Source: Arenicellales bacterium (GTDB taxonomy: Bacteria > Pseudomonadota > Gammaproteobacteria > Arenicellales > JAHEKD01). Taken from it: a stretch of 64,000 bases of DNA. The stretch lies in assembly GCA_028284225.1 (NCBI GenBank), contig JANQSD010000001.1, positions 1-64,000 on the forward strand, in the 5' to 3' direction. A model generated the notes under the pieces. It worked only from the letters and a program-made list of their open reading frames with translations, was not told the origin of the DNA and searched no databases. Both the position numbers and the translations under genes were made by a program. Within the stretch, counting starts at the first letter, position 1. Each line of letters begins with the position of its first letter. Positions 28,283-36,955 of this stretch are shown piece after piece.

Positions 28283-28313
28283 AAACAACAAAATTTGAAT
28301 TTTGTTGTTTTTT
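28283..28313 (-). terminator. Probable AT-rich terminator after the putrescine operon
   Basis: A 13-bp inverted repeat, AAACAACAAAATT and its complement, with a 2-base gap, lies 24 bases after the aminotransferase stop codon. The arms end in A/T tracts, so it could work in both directions. Its low GC content lowers confidence. Confidence 0.5.
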
Positions 28314-28336
28314 TGCGACAAATAGCTTTTATTTAT

Positions 28337-29692
28337 TTAAGTCAGTAACTGCTTATAGGTTTTATCAAGTGCTATTGCCGCCTTTTCAATTAACTCATCG
28401 ATTTGATCATGACTAATAACCAATGGCGGTGAGATAATCATGGTGTCACCGACTGAACGCATAACCAGACCATTCTCGATACAGTTTTTGCGGCACTCAA
28501 ATCCTAACGTGCCCTTGTTATCAAAGCGTTGACGTGATGACTTATCCTTGACCAGCTCCAGAGCTCCAATCAAACCCGTTCCGCGGGCTTCAGCTACTAG
28601 AGCATGATCCCCAAGTTCTTGCCAGCGTTTTTGTAAATATGGGCCAACATCGTCTTTTGTTCGTTCGACTAGATTTTCTTTTTGCATGAGTTTTATATTT
28701 GCCGTTGCTACCGCACAAGCAGCAGGATGGCCGGAATAAGTAAAACCATGGGTGAATTCTTCACCTTTTTCTGAAAGCAGATCAGAGACTCTTTTGCTAA
28801 TCATCACCCCGCCGATAGGCAGGTATCCAGAAGAAAGGCCTTTAGCAATCGGCATCAAATCCGGCTCAAGTTGGTAATAGTCACTTCCAAACCATTTACC
28901 AAGTCGCCCGAATCCGCAAATGACTTCATCAACGACCAGCAGGATATCATACTTGTTACAAATTTCTTTTATTCGTGGCCAATAGGAAGCTGGTGGGACG
29001 ATGACCCCACCAGCGCCTTGGATGGGTTCAGCTACAAAAGCAGCAACCCGTTCCTCTCCAAGCTCCTGAATCTTATCTTCAAGTTGATTGGCGACTTGCA
29101 AACCGAACTTTTCCAGATCAATGTTCGGGGCCTGCTCAAAGCTGTACGGTTGATCAATATGGGCAAAGTTAGGCAAGGGTAGTCCACCTTGTTTATGCAT
29201 ACCAGGCATACCACCCAGGCTGGCGCCTCCTAGCGTACTGCCGTGGTAGGCATTCTTGCGGCTAATGATAATGTTTTTGTTTTTTTCACCATTGAGTTCC
29301 CAATAAAAACGCGCAGTGCGAATTACCGTATCATTGGCCTCAGAACCGGAATTCGTGAAGAAGACTTCTTGCAGGTTTGCTGGCGTGATATCTGCCAGGA
29401 TTTTTGCTAATTCAATTGCAGGTGGATGTGTGCATTGAAAAAAACTGTTGTAATAGGGCAGTTGCTTGAGTTGTTCTGTCGCCGCATCAATCAGTTCTTG
29501 GCGCCCGTAACCTACATTGACACACCAAAGCCCAGCCATACCATCAAGAATTTTATTGCCGTCAGAATCCCATAGATAAACATTTTCAGCTTTGCTGATG
29601 ACACGGCTGCCAGCTTTACTGAGTTGCTTATGGTCAGTGAAAGGGTGGCGAAAATGTTGGCTGTCAAGTTCTTGTAAAAGGCTGGTTTTCAT
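28337..29692 (-). CDS. spuC: Putrescine-pyruvate aminotransferase (SpuC-like)
   Basis: Class III PLP aminotransferase of 451 residues, likely moving the amino group of putrescine to pyruvate and giving 4-aminobutanal. Family features include LDGMAGLWCVNVGYG near residue 48, FFTNSGSEAND (PLP phosphate region), VVDEVICGFGRLG and the lysine of PIAKGLSSGYLPIGG, closest to SpuC and related omega-amino acid transaminases. ATG at 29692 is chosen although the frame is open 43 codons further upstream inside the preceding gene. It starts 10 bases after the glutamine-synthetase-like gene, which makes glutamylputrescine, so both belong to putrescine breakdown. Another omega-amine could be the substrate. 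Confidence 0.85.
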   Translation of the reverse strand: MKTSLLQELDSQHFRHPFTDHKQLSKAGSRVISKAENVYLWDSDGNKILDGMAGLWCVNVGYGRQELIDAATEQLKQLPYYNSFFQCTHPPAIELAKILADITPANLQEVFFTNSGSEANDTVIRTARFYWELNGEKNKNIIISRKNAYHGSTLGGASLGGMPGMHKQGGLPLPNFAHIDQPYSFEQAPNIDLEKFGLQVANQLEDKIQELGEERVAAFVAEPIQGAGGVIVPPASYWPRIKEICNKYDILLVVDEVICGFGRLGKWFGSDYYQLEPDLMPIAKGLSSGYLPIGGVMISKRVSDLLSEKGEEFTHGFTYSGHPAACAVATANIKLMQKENLVERTKDDVGPYLQKRWQELGDHALVAEARGTGLIGALELVKDKSSRQRFDNKGTLGFECRKNCIENGLVMRSVGDTMIISPPLVISHDQIDELIEKAAIALDKTYKQLLT

Positions 29693-29702
29693 AAAATCTA
29701 CT

Positions 29703-31040
29703 TCATACATTGAGTAATAAATGTTCACGCTCCCATGAACTGATAACGTGCAAAAATGCTGCGTGCTCTGATTCTTTGACAGAGGTATAGGCATTGACGA
29801 AACCGTTGCCGAGTAAATCAACTAAAGGCTGACAGTCTCTCAGCCGATTTACAGTCTCTTCTAAACTGCGCGGTAAACTAGACTCCTGCTCATAACCGCT
29901 GGTTTCCAGAGCCGCAGTAGGTTTGATTTTTTCCTTAATGCCCAAATATCCGCATGCCAGTGTTGTGGCAATAGCAAGATAAGGGTTAATGTCCGCACCT
30001 GCCAGGCGGTTTTCAATGCGCCGATTCTGTGGGTCAGAAAAAGGGATGCGCAAACCTGTAGTGCGATTATCATACCCCCAGAGTAAATTGATCGGGGCAG
30101 ACATATAAGGTGTTAAGCGCCGATACGAATTAACATTCGGGGCAAGTAAACACATGGCTTCCGGCAAGTATGTCTGCAGCCCACCAAGATACCAATAAAA
30201 CTCATCGCTTTCTTCACCGTTTTCTCGGGCGAACAGATTTCGGCCAGTTTGATTGTTAACAATACTCTGGTGAATATGAAAAGCGCTGCCAGGTTCACCT
30301 TCCATCGGTTTGGCCATAAACGTTGCGTAAATGTTATGCCGTAATGCTGTTTCACGCACGGTGCGCTTAAACAAAAAGGCCTGATCTGCCAGCTCGAGAG
30401 GTGCACCATGCAGCAGATTCACTTCGAGTTGTGCTGCTCCCATTTCATGAATTAATGTGTCGATGGCCAGGTCCTGCGCCTCGCAATAATCATAAATATC
30501 TTCAACTACCGGGTCAAATTCATTAACTGCATCGATGCTGTAAGACTGGCGGCTGGATTCTTGTCTGCCAGAGCGACCTATGGGTGGCTCCAGCGGGTAA
30601 TCGGCATCAGTATTCTTTTTCACCAGGTAAAATTCGAGTTCCGGAGCAATAATAGGCTGCCAGTCGTGATTGCTGTATAGGTCACAGACTTTTTTAAGTA
30701 ATTGTCTCGGGGCCAGATCGTTTGGTGTGCCGTCTGCACTAAAGGCATCATGAATTAATAAAGCAGTCGGGTCGGTGGCCCATGGGACCAAACGCCTTGT
30801 GCTTAAATCGGGTTTTAAAAGCATATCACCGTCATTTGGTGGCATTATTTCCTCATAATTGTCTGGATAATCACCAGTGACGGTTTGCATAAATATAGAC
30901 TGGGGCATGCGCATGCCGGCCTCTTCGCTATATTTGTGGGCGGGGATTAACTTTCCTCTGGCAATGCCAGACATGTCAGGAATAATAGCTTCAACTTCGT
31001 CAATATTGTGTTGCTTAAGCCATTCACTTAACGGTTGCAT
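29703..31040 (-). CDS. puuA: Gamma-glutamylputrescine synthetase-like (glutamine synthetase family)
   Basis: A glutamine synthetase fold enzyme of 445 residues that probably ligates glutamate to putrescine, as PuuA in E. coli and SpuI in Pseudomonas. Visible motifs are IIAPELEFYLV (metal glutamates), GAAQLEVNLLHG, GSAFHIHQS (catalytic histidine) and NRLAGADINPYLA. The opening DEVEAIIPDMSGIARGK is typical of the GlnA-like polyamine branch rather than of housekeeping GlnA, which also carries a tyrosine adenylylation site not seen here. It heads a two-gene operon with the aminotransferase. Confidence 0.85.
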   Translation of the reverse strand: MQPLSEWLKQHNIDEVEAIIPDMSGIARGKLIPAHKYSEEAGMRMPQSIFMQTVTGDYPDNYEEIMPPNDGDMLLKPDLSTRRLVPWATDPTALLIHDAFSADGTPNDLAPRQLLKKVCDLYSNHDWQPIIAPELEFYLVKKNTDADYPLEPPIGRSGRQESSRQSYSIDAVNEFDPVVEDIYDYCEAQDLAIDTLIHEMGAAQLEVNLLHGAPLELADQAFLFKRTVRETALRHNIYATFMAKPMEGEPGSAFHIHQSIVNNQTGRNLFARENGEESDEFYWYLGGLQTYLPEAMCLLAPNVNSYRRLTPYMSAPINLLWGYDNRTTGLRIPFSDPQNRRIENRLAGADINPYLAIATTLACGYLGIKEKIKPTAALETSGYEQESSLPRSLEETVNRLRDCQPLVDLLGNGFVNAYTSVKESEHAAFLHVISSWEREHLLLNV

Positions 31041-31142
31041 AAAATACGGGTTCGTTTTGTAAGTTTTGATATTCTAGCTTTGTTTTACGGGCGAAGCTAA
31101 TTTTGTGTAAACTTTACCCAATCCACTATCAAAGATATATTT

Positions 31143-33530
31143 ATGAGCATGTTTATTCGCCAATTAGCCTTGCTGATCTGCTTGTTGTTGGGTTCATCGT
31201 TGGCTTTTAGTGCAAGTTTATTGCCAACAAGCTCAGCGAACTCTGATGCTGGAAATACGATTTCAGTGCCTGAAGATTTAACGCCTGAGCAAGTCGGGGA
31301 TTTTGTTGCGCCGCTGGATGAGCAGCAAGTCAGGGAGTTATTAATCGGCAATCTGAAAGTTGAAGCCAGTAATAATCAAGCATCAAACCAGGAAGAATCT
31401 GTCTCGATTGTTAAGTTATTGAAAGGGATCAGCAACCCTTATACGCCGTTGGGAGGGGGTCTGGCAGCTATGTCTGCAGCCGCTGGAAGTTATTTCAGCC
31501 ATGTCTCTGATGTGATTAACACCATGACTGATGGTAATGGCGTGCAAGGATTTATAAAGCTTTTAGGATTATTAGTGTTAGTTCTGGTTGTCTCCTGGCT
31601 AATAGAGTTTGCCTGTCTTTACAAATGGCGTAAGAACAAAACTTCTCAAATTGATCTCGATCAGTCCGATGGATGGGAGTTTAAATTCAAGCGGCCGTTT
31701 TTACGCTTTTTGCTCAATTTTATTGGGTTGGCTATCTTTGCCGTAGTAGGCTATTTAATTACAACTTTGTTTCTTTCTGAAAACACCAATTCCTTTGCTG
31801 TGCTCATGCGTTTGTTTGATGCGGTCGTTGTCTATCGTTTTTTTATTATGGTGTTTCGAACCTTAATGAGTTCACCACCAATAGGTTTGGACTTAATTGA
31901 TGACACCATCAATAAAACCATGTTGATCAGGTGCATAGCAATCTTCCTTTTTCTCTTTTATATCGTGGCCGACGGTTTTTTTAATACCATGTACACGTAC
32001 GGTTTGTCTGATGCGCATTATGTGTTGTCGGCGGCAGTGATGTTTGGGTTGATCATCAATCCATTGATTATAGGCGCCGTTTGGTGGGCACGTTATGACA
32101 TTGATCGAATATTATTCGGCACAGTAGATGAGAGGATCAATAAGGAAAGCGGCTATCGTTTTGCCGCCAGAGCAGCAATTTGGCCAACAGTTGTTACCAT
32201 AGTCTTACTCTTGGTATTCTGTTTATGGCAGATTTTGGTAATCACGGGTAATACACAAGATCAAGAAGAAGTAGAGCAGGCCTGGTGGTTGGTGATTTTA
32301 TTTCCATTGGTGGATTTAGTGGTGGCCTCTTTGCTTTATAAATTGACCAGTATGCCGGTGTTTCAACATGCCCGGTTTCAGCAACGCAGGTATCGGGTGA
32401 CTTACATTATCCGCAATATTGTTAGGCTGGTTTTAATCACAGCCTTATCGTTGAATATTCTTGATGCGCTAAACATAGATATTTTAGAGCGTCTCGGGGC
32501 AGGCGAAAAAGATATTGTCGGAGTTATGACTGATATCGGCATAACAGTCGTAATTGGATTTATCATTTGGGAAGCAATACAACTATGGATCGAGCATAAG
32601 CTTCCGGATGAGCCGGAAGAGGGTATGTTGGACCTAGATGGTGAAGGGGGTGGTGCTGCAGCTACGCGCACCGAAACCTTGTTGCCGCTTTTAAGGACAA
32701 CATTGCTTATTGTACTTTTTCTGGTCGTAATTATGTCGGTTCTATATACGCTTGGTGTACAAATAGCACCGTTGTTAGCAGGTGCCGGTGTTGTAGGTAT
32801 AGCCGTAGGGTTTGGTTCCCAAAAGCTGGTGCAGGATATTATTTCAGGGGTTTTCTTTTTGGTCGATGATGCATTTCGCAAAGGCGAATATGTTGAATTG
32901 GCAGGTCTGCGCGGTACAGTTGAAAAACTTTCAGTGCGTTCAATGCGGCTGCGTCATCATTTGGGAGCTGTGCAAACCATCCCTTATGGTGAAATTCAAA
33001 CAGTAAAAAATCTCAGCCGTGACTGGGTTATTATGAAACTTGAACTACGTTTGCCTTATGACGTGGACATAGAGAAAGTACGCAAAATAATCAAGAAGGT
33101 TGGGCAGGAGATGATGGCGGATGAAGAAATTGGTCCGAATATGCTACAACCGCTAAAATCACAAGGGGTGATGCGAGTGGAAGAATCTGCGCTCATCATT
33201 CGTATGAAATTCACCGCCAAGCCAGGCGAACAATGGATTGTTCGGCGTGTTGCCTACACAAGAGTACGTGATGCCTTGTCAGCAGCCGGTATTGAATTTG
33301 CACACCGTGAAGTGAAGGTGCGCTTACCTAAGGAATTGGAAAATCTGCAAAAAATGGACTATGAACGCAAACTGCATCTTAAGGATGATGATCAAGTGGA
33401 ATCGGACGACAATCCTTCAATGGCGCCTGCTGCAGTTGCTGCCGCTGCAATGTCAGCTGTAGTCGCTAAAGAATTAGCAGCTGCAGAGAAAATAGACGAT
33501 GATGGTGATGGTGGTGCAGATGATCGATAA
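31143..33530 (+). CDS. Large mechanosensitive ion channel, MscS family
   Basis: Inner-membrane tension-gated channel of 795 residues. A signal-like segment (1-22) and about 90 periplasmic residues precede several extra transmembrane helices (about 140-450). The conserved MscS core follows: pore helix AGAGVVGIAVGFGSQKLVQD at about 546-565, then the beta domain with FRKGEYVELAGLRGTVEKLS. The C-terminus is acidic and alanine-rich (from about 745). Size and layout resemble YbiO/YnaI-like large members rather than MscS itself. It protects against hypoosmotic shock; a role in amino acid or osmolyte release is possible. It is a single gene. Confidence 0.92.
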   Translation: MSMFIRQLALLICLLLGSSLAFSASLLPTSSANSDAGNTISVPEDLTPEQVGDFVAPLDEQQVRELLIGNLKVEASNNQASNQEESVSIVKLLKGISNPYTPLGGGLAAMSAAAGSYFSHVSDVINTMTDGNGVQGFIKLLGLLVLVLVVSWLIEFACLYKWRKNKTSQIDLDQSDGWEFKFKRPFLRFLLNFIGLAIFAVVGYLITTLFLSENTNSFAVLMRLFDAVVVYRFFIMVFRTLMSSPPIGLDLIDDTINKTMLIRCIAIFLFLFYIVADGFFNTMYTYGLSDAHYVLSAAVMFGLIINPLIIGAVWWARYDIDRILFGTVDERINKESGYRFAARAAIWPTVVTIVLLLVFCLWQILVITGNTQDQEEVEQAWWLVILFPLVDLVVASLLYKLTSMPVFQHARFQQRRYRVTYIIRNIVRLVLITALSLNILDALNIDILERLGAGEKDIVGVMTDIGITVVIGFIIWEAIQLWIEHKLPDEPEEGMLDLDGEGGGAAATRTETLLPLLRTTLLIVLFLVVIMSVLYTLGVQIAPLLAGAGVVGIAVGFGSQKLVQDIISGVFFLVDDAFRKGEYVELAGLRGTVEKLSVRSMRLRHHLGAVQTIPYGEIQTVKNLSRDWVIMKLELRLPYDVDIEKVRKIIKKVGQEMMADEEIGPNMLQPLKSQGVMRVEESALIIRMKFTAKPGEQWIVRRVAYTRVRDALSAAGIEFAHREVKVRLPKELENLQKMDYERKLHLKDDDQVESDDNPSMAPAAVAAAAMSAVVAKELAAAEKIDDDGDGGADDR

Positions 33531-33562
33531 TGAGTCTGGGTTGTTTAAATAATTTTTAAAAT

Positions 33563-33600
33563 TTCATTTGAAAAATATGATATGATATATTTCATATGAA
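33563..33600 (+). promoter_or_regulatory. Paired palindromic operator and -10 box of the toxin-antitoxin operon
   Basis: TTCATTTGAA (33563-33572) and the perfect palindrome TTCATATGAA (33591-33600) differ by one base and lie 28 bp apart, close to three helical turns. Between them are two overlapping TATGAT -10-like boxes (33576-33586). The second palindrome covers the antitoxin start codon. This fits autoregulation by the antitoxin, and a leaderless transcript, since no ribosome binding site precedes the ATG. Confidence 0.5.
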
Positions 33601-33973
33601 TACAGCAACAAAAACTTATCAAGAGCCATCGGCACCACATGTCCTGTCAAAAGCAGTGTTATCAGTAGCTGATAGACTGGGGATAAGTGCCAAACAACTG
33701 GCGGCGATCGTTGGTTGTAGTGAAGCTGGTGTTTCCAGGCTCAAAAAAGGGCGCGGTATCGATCCGGCAAGTAAAGAGGGAGAGTTGGCTCTGTTGTTAG
33801 TGCGTTTATACCGTAGCCTTAACGCGATAGTTGGAGGCAATGATGAGCAATCTGAAAAATGGTTAAAAGCACATAATCATCATTTAGAGGCTGTTCCTTG
33901 TGAAAAAATTGACTCAGTTGAAGGATTGATCAATGTCATTCAGTATCTGGATGCCATGCGAGGAAAAATTTGA
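33596..33973 (+). CDS. Antitoxin, Xre/MbcA/ParS type (DUF2384)
   Basis: A 125-residue protein: helix-turn-helix-like N-terminal half (LSVADRLGISAKQLAAIVG, residues 22-40, then SEAGVSRLKKG) and a C-terminal toxin-binding domain that ends NVIQYLDAMRGKI. This is the usual antitoxin of RES-domain toxins, which neutralises the toxin and represses its own operon. No ribosome binding site is seen, and the start codon overlaps a palindrome. The toxin gene follows after 21 bases. The pair is complete. Confidence 0.9.
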   Translation: MNTATKTYQEPSAPHVLSKAVLSVADRLGISAKQLAAIVGCSEAGVSRLKKGRGIDPASKEGELALLLVRLYRSLNAIVGGNDEQSEKWLKAHNHHLEAVPCEKIDSVEGLINVIQYLDAMRGKI

Positions 33974-33994
33974 TCTTAAAGCCCTAAACATTTT

Positions 33995-34717
33995 ATGTCT
34001 TTCAACTTATGGGAGCATTGTCAGGGCAATCAGGCTATCCGTCGTCTTAGTGCTAAACCGTGGAGAGCGGTGGAGGCACAGCACAAAGTTATCACTCGTA
34101 AGTTAGTAGACTCGTTAGAAGAACAATTATTACTGGAAGAATTGTTAGAGGCGAACAAACCGTCACTGCCGGCTAACGATAATTTACACTACTTGCTCAC
34201 AACTCCATTTCGCTATCCACCGCTTAAGCATGGGTCTCGTTATGGTTCGAGATTAAGGCGAGGAATTTGGTATGGTTCAGCTAAAGTCAATACCGCACTG
34301 AGTGAAGTCGCTTATTATCGATTTCTTTTTTTGGCACATACTGAAGCAGAGTTGGAGACTATATACACAGATTTCACCTTGTTTAAGGCAAGTGTAAAAA
34401 CTTCCTGGGGTGTTGATTTAACACGTGAGCCTTTTTTAGAGTATACAAAGCAATTGACACATTCAACGGATTACAAAGTCACACAGGCTTTAGGTGATGA
34501 AATGCGCGAAAATAATGTGCAGGCGGTACGATTTTTTTCAGCACGAGACAGGCATAATGGTATTAATATTGCTGTTTTTAATCGCTTGGCTTTTAATCAA
34601 AAATCACCGCTGGAATTTCAACACTGGCATTGTGCCGCAAATCGGCAGCGAGTTGAATTTTTAAAGCAAGATCTAATTAAGCAATCAATAGTAAAATTCA
34701 ACAAAGACTATTTTTGA
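33995..34717 (+). CDS. RES-domain toxin
   Basis: A 240-residue protein whose core carries the RES family motifs: an arginine-containing TPFRYPP and GSRYGSR, GIWYGSAKVNTALSEVAYYRF (glutamate) and AVRFFSARD (serine). Characterised RES toxins consume NAD+ and stop growth. Its length is greater than the minimal domain because of an N-terminal helical part, as in Pseudomonas Res proteins. It follows the DUF2384 antitoxin gene and converges on the cyclase gene six bases away. Confidence 0.9.
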   Translation: MSFNLWEHCQGNQAIRRLSAKPWRAVEAQHKVITRKLVDSLEEQLLLEELLEANKPSLPANDNLHYLLTTPFRYPPLKHGSRYGSRLRRGIWYGSAKVNTALSEVAYYRFLFLAHTEAELETIYTDFTLFKASVKTSWGVDLTREPFLEYTKQLTHSTDYKVTQALGDEMRENNVQAVRFFSARDRHNGINIAVFNRLAFNQKSPLEFQHWHCAANRQRVEFLKQDLIKQSIVKFNKDYF

Positions 34718-34723
34718 ATAAAA

Positions 34724-35920
34724 TTAAAGGGTTATAGAATAAACTCGAAAGTCTTTATTAACACCTTTAAGCTGAGGTGAACCGAGGTTCTCCCACTCCA
34801 AGGGGAGCAGTTTAGAAAATGATTCTGACACAATCACTGATTTATTAAAATCTTTAGTTAAACTTTCCAATCGTGCAACTTCATTGGCGACAGGGCCGAT
34901 AACCGAGAATTCCAGCCGTGTTGGGGTGCCGATGTTTCCATAGTTTAATACGCCGGCATGTAAACCCAAGCCAAAATCTAAGGTATGAAGACCATCGGGT
35001 TTGCGCTTAAGATTGAGTTGATCAATTTTTTTCCTTGCGATAGTGGCTGCTTGCCAAGCCGATTTAGCCGCTTGATTAGACGTAGTGAAGTTCTCTACAG
35101 GAAAAATAGCAAGTACTGCATCGCCGATAAACCTTAAAACCTCACCGTTATTTTCTAATATTGAACCGGCAGTGCATTCAAAATAAATATTTAGTGTATC
35201 AAGAAATTCCTGACTGCTCAGGGTATCAGCCAGGTAAGTTGAATCACGCATATCGCTATACCAAATTACAGCATCAATAGAGACTAATTCACCTCTTTCA
35301 ATTTGTCCGCTGGCAACGCGATAGCCAGCATCGTGACCGAAATAAGCTTCAAGGATGTTAACTAAAGCACTTTCACGATCAGCCAGTTTTGAAACTAGGC
35401 CAAATGCAGGAAGAATTTGCGATATAACACCAAAAAATTCATTTGAAAATCCATCTTCATGTTGAGTTGTCCAAGTTGTAAGCATCCCATCTGTATCTTC
35501 TAGTGAAGCATTTTGACTATCGTTAAATGACACAGCTTTGGCATAATATTCTGTGCAACCTGCGTCTGCTAATTCGTTTAATATTGGAAAGCGTTGCCAA
35601 TCTCCCGGCTTATCAAGACGATACCTGAGTTCTTCAAGTGAATGATTAAACATATAAGAAATTGGACTTAAACGCCAATCGTCACCTTCAACGTAACCGT
35701 GTTCAGATTCGAAAGATTCTAAACCGGTCTGTTGATACCATCTGAGTGTTTTTGCTTCTACAAGTGGGTGCAAGGTTGGCATGCCAATACTGATTCTATG
35801 CAACTCAAATTCATTGGCTATGCGATTGCAAAACGCTACAAATAATGTTTCAAGTGAAAATTCTTTTAATCCCTCGCTGAGAATCCAGTCTTTTAAAGCT
35901 TGGGTATCAAATTTCCCCAT
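34724..35920 (-). CDS. Class III adenylate/guanylate cyclase
   Basis: A 398-residue protein with a C-terminal class III cyclase domain (about 210-398). The two metal aspartates are visible, Asp223 in WYSDMRDST and Asp267 in RFIGDAVLAIF, and the NxxxR pair is seen in VANEVARLE. The residue that usually selects adenine (lysine before the second metal motif) is arginine here, so the nucleotide is uncertain. The first 180 residues are soluble with no recognised sensor domain. The ATG follows the agmatinase stop codon with no base between, so the two are tightly coupled. Confidence 0.85.
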   Translation of the reverse strand: MGKFDTQALKDWILSEGLKEFSLETLFVAFCNRIANEFELHRISIGMPTLHPLVEAKTLRWYQQTGLESFESEHGYVEGDDWRLSPISYMFNHSLEELRYRLDKPGDWQRFPILNELADAGCTEYYAKAVSFNDSQNASLEDTDGMLTTWTTQHEDGFSNEFFGVISQILPAFGLVSKLADRESALVNILEAYFGHDAGYRVASGQIERGELVSIDAVIWYSDMRDSTYLADTLSSQEFLDTLNIYFECTAGSILENNGEVLRFIGDAVLAIFPVENFTTSNQAAKSAWQAATIARKKIDQLNLKRKPDGLHTLDFGLGLHAGVLNYGNIGTPTRLEFSVIGPVANEVARLESLTKDFNKSVIVSESFSKLLPLEWENLGSPQLKGVNKDFRVYSITL

Positions 35921-36898
35921 CTAAAGCTGTTGACCCATTTTTTTCTTGGCCTGAATACACAGGTAATCATGCGCAAAGGTCGCAGCGGCAATTGCGGTGA
36001 TTTCCGATTGATCAAATGGTGGTGAAACTTCGACCAAGTCCATGCCGATATAATTAATGTTTTCCAATGCGCGAAAAATCTCCAGTGCTTGAGCACTGGA
36101 AAGACCACCTATAACGGGTGTGCCTGTGCCCGGTGCGCAAGATGGATCAAGACAGTCAATATCGAAAGTAAGATAGGCTTGATGATCACCAACGATTGAA
36201 TAAACTTTTTCAACCGTAGCATCAATTCCGTTACGATGAATCCAGGGAGATGTAATGATGTTAAAACCGTGGTCAAAGTCATTATGGGTTCTTAGGCCGA
36301 TTTGCACAGATCGCTCCGGTATGATTAATCCTTCATTCGCAGCCCGTAAAAACATACTGCCATGATCAATCCGTGAGCCGTCATCTTGCCAGGTGTCGCA
36401 ATGAGCATCAAATTGCACCAGAGAAAGTGGTCCGTATTTTTCTGCATGTGCGCGTAATAGCGGGTAGCTAATAAAATGGTCGCCACCTAATGTGAGCATG
36501 GTCGCACCGCTGGCTAGAATTGTTGTGGCGTGAGCCTGCAATACTTCAACGACATTTTTCTGATAGCCAAAGTCAAAAAAACAATCTCCATAGTCAATGA
36601 CAGCTAAATGATCAAAAGGATCAAAGCCGAACGGGAAAGCTTTCAATTCTGCTAACTGTACTGATGCGGCCCTGATGGCATTAGGGCCTAGCCGTGTTCC
36701 CGGCCTATGGCTGGTGGCACAGTCATAAGGTACACCACTGACTACGACATCTACACCGGAGAGATCACGGGAATATTTTCGACGCAAAAAACTTAATACA
36801 CCACCATAGGTCATTTCATGATCGCGTCCGGTGTTCTTTACAGCTCTAAACGCTTGATCTCCATGCCCGCTGAGATCTTTAATAGTGCCTTCTGACAT
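35921..36898 (-). CDS. speB: Agmatinase
   Basis: Manganese ureohydrolase of 325 residues that cleaves agmatine to putrescine and urea. All metal ligands are visible: GGDHFISYP, FDAHCDTW (DxHxD) and TFDIDCLDP (DxD). The length fits agmatinase; guanidinobutyrase or proclavaminate amidinohydrolase are close relatives and cannot be fully excluded. It follows the alanine-dehydrogenase-like gene after 57 bases and runs straight into the cyclase gene. The putrescine made here could enter the aminotransferase/glutamylputrescine route encoded at 28-31 kb. Confidence 0.9.
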   Translation of the reverse strand: MSEGTIKDLSGHGDQAFRAVKNTGRDHEMTYGGVLSFLRRKYSRDLSGVDVVVSGVPYDCATSHRPGTRLGPNAIRAASVQLAELKAFPFGFDPFDHLAVIDYGDCFFDFGYQKNVVEVLQAHATTILASGATMLTLGGDHFISYPLLRAHAEKYGPLSLVQFDAHCDTWQDDGSRIDHGSMFLRAANEGLIIPERSVQIGLRTHNDFDHGFNIITSPWIHRNGIDATVEKVYSIVGDHQAYLTFDIDCLDPSCAPGTGTPVIGGLSSAQALEIFRALENINYIGMDLVEVSPPFDQSEITAIAAATFAHDYLCIQAKKKMGQQL

Positions 36899-36955
36899 GC
36901 TGAATTATCCAAAAAAGTGTTTAATATCTATCAATAACTCGGCTTTGGTTAACTG

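Noticed and set aside
32402-32881. 159-codon frame antisense to the MscS-family gene
   Set aside because: It lies opposite the conserved pore region; no signal, domain or binding site.
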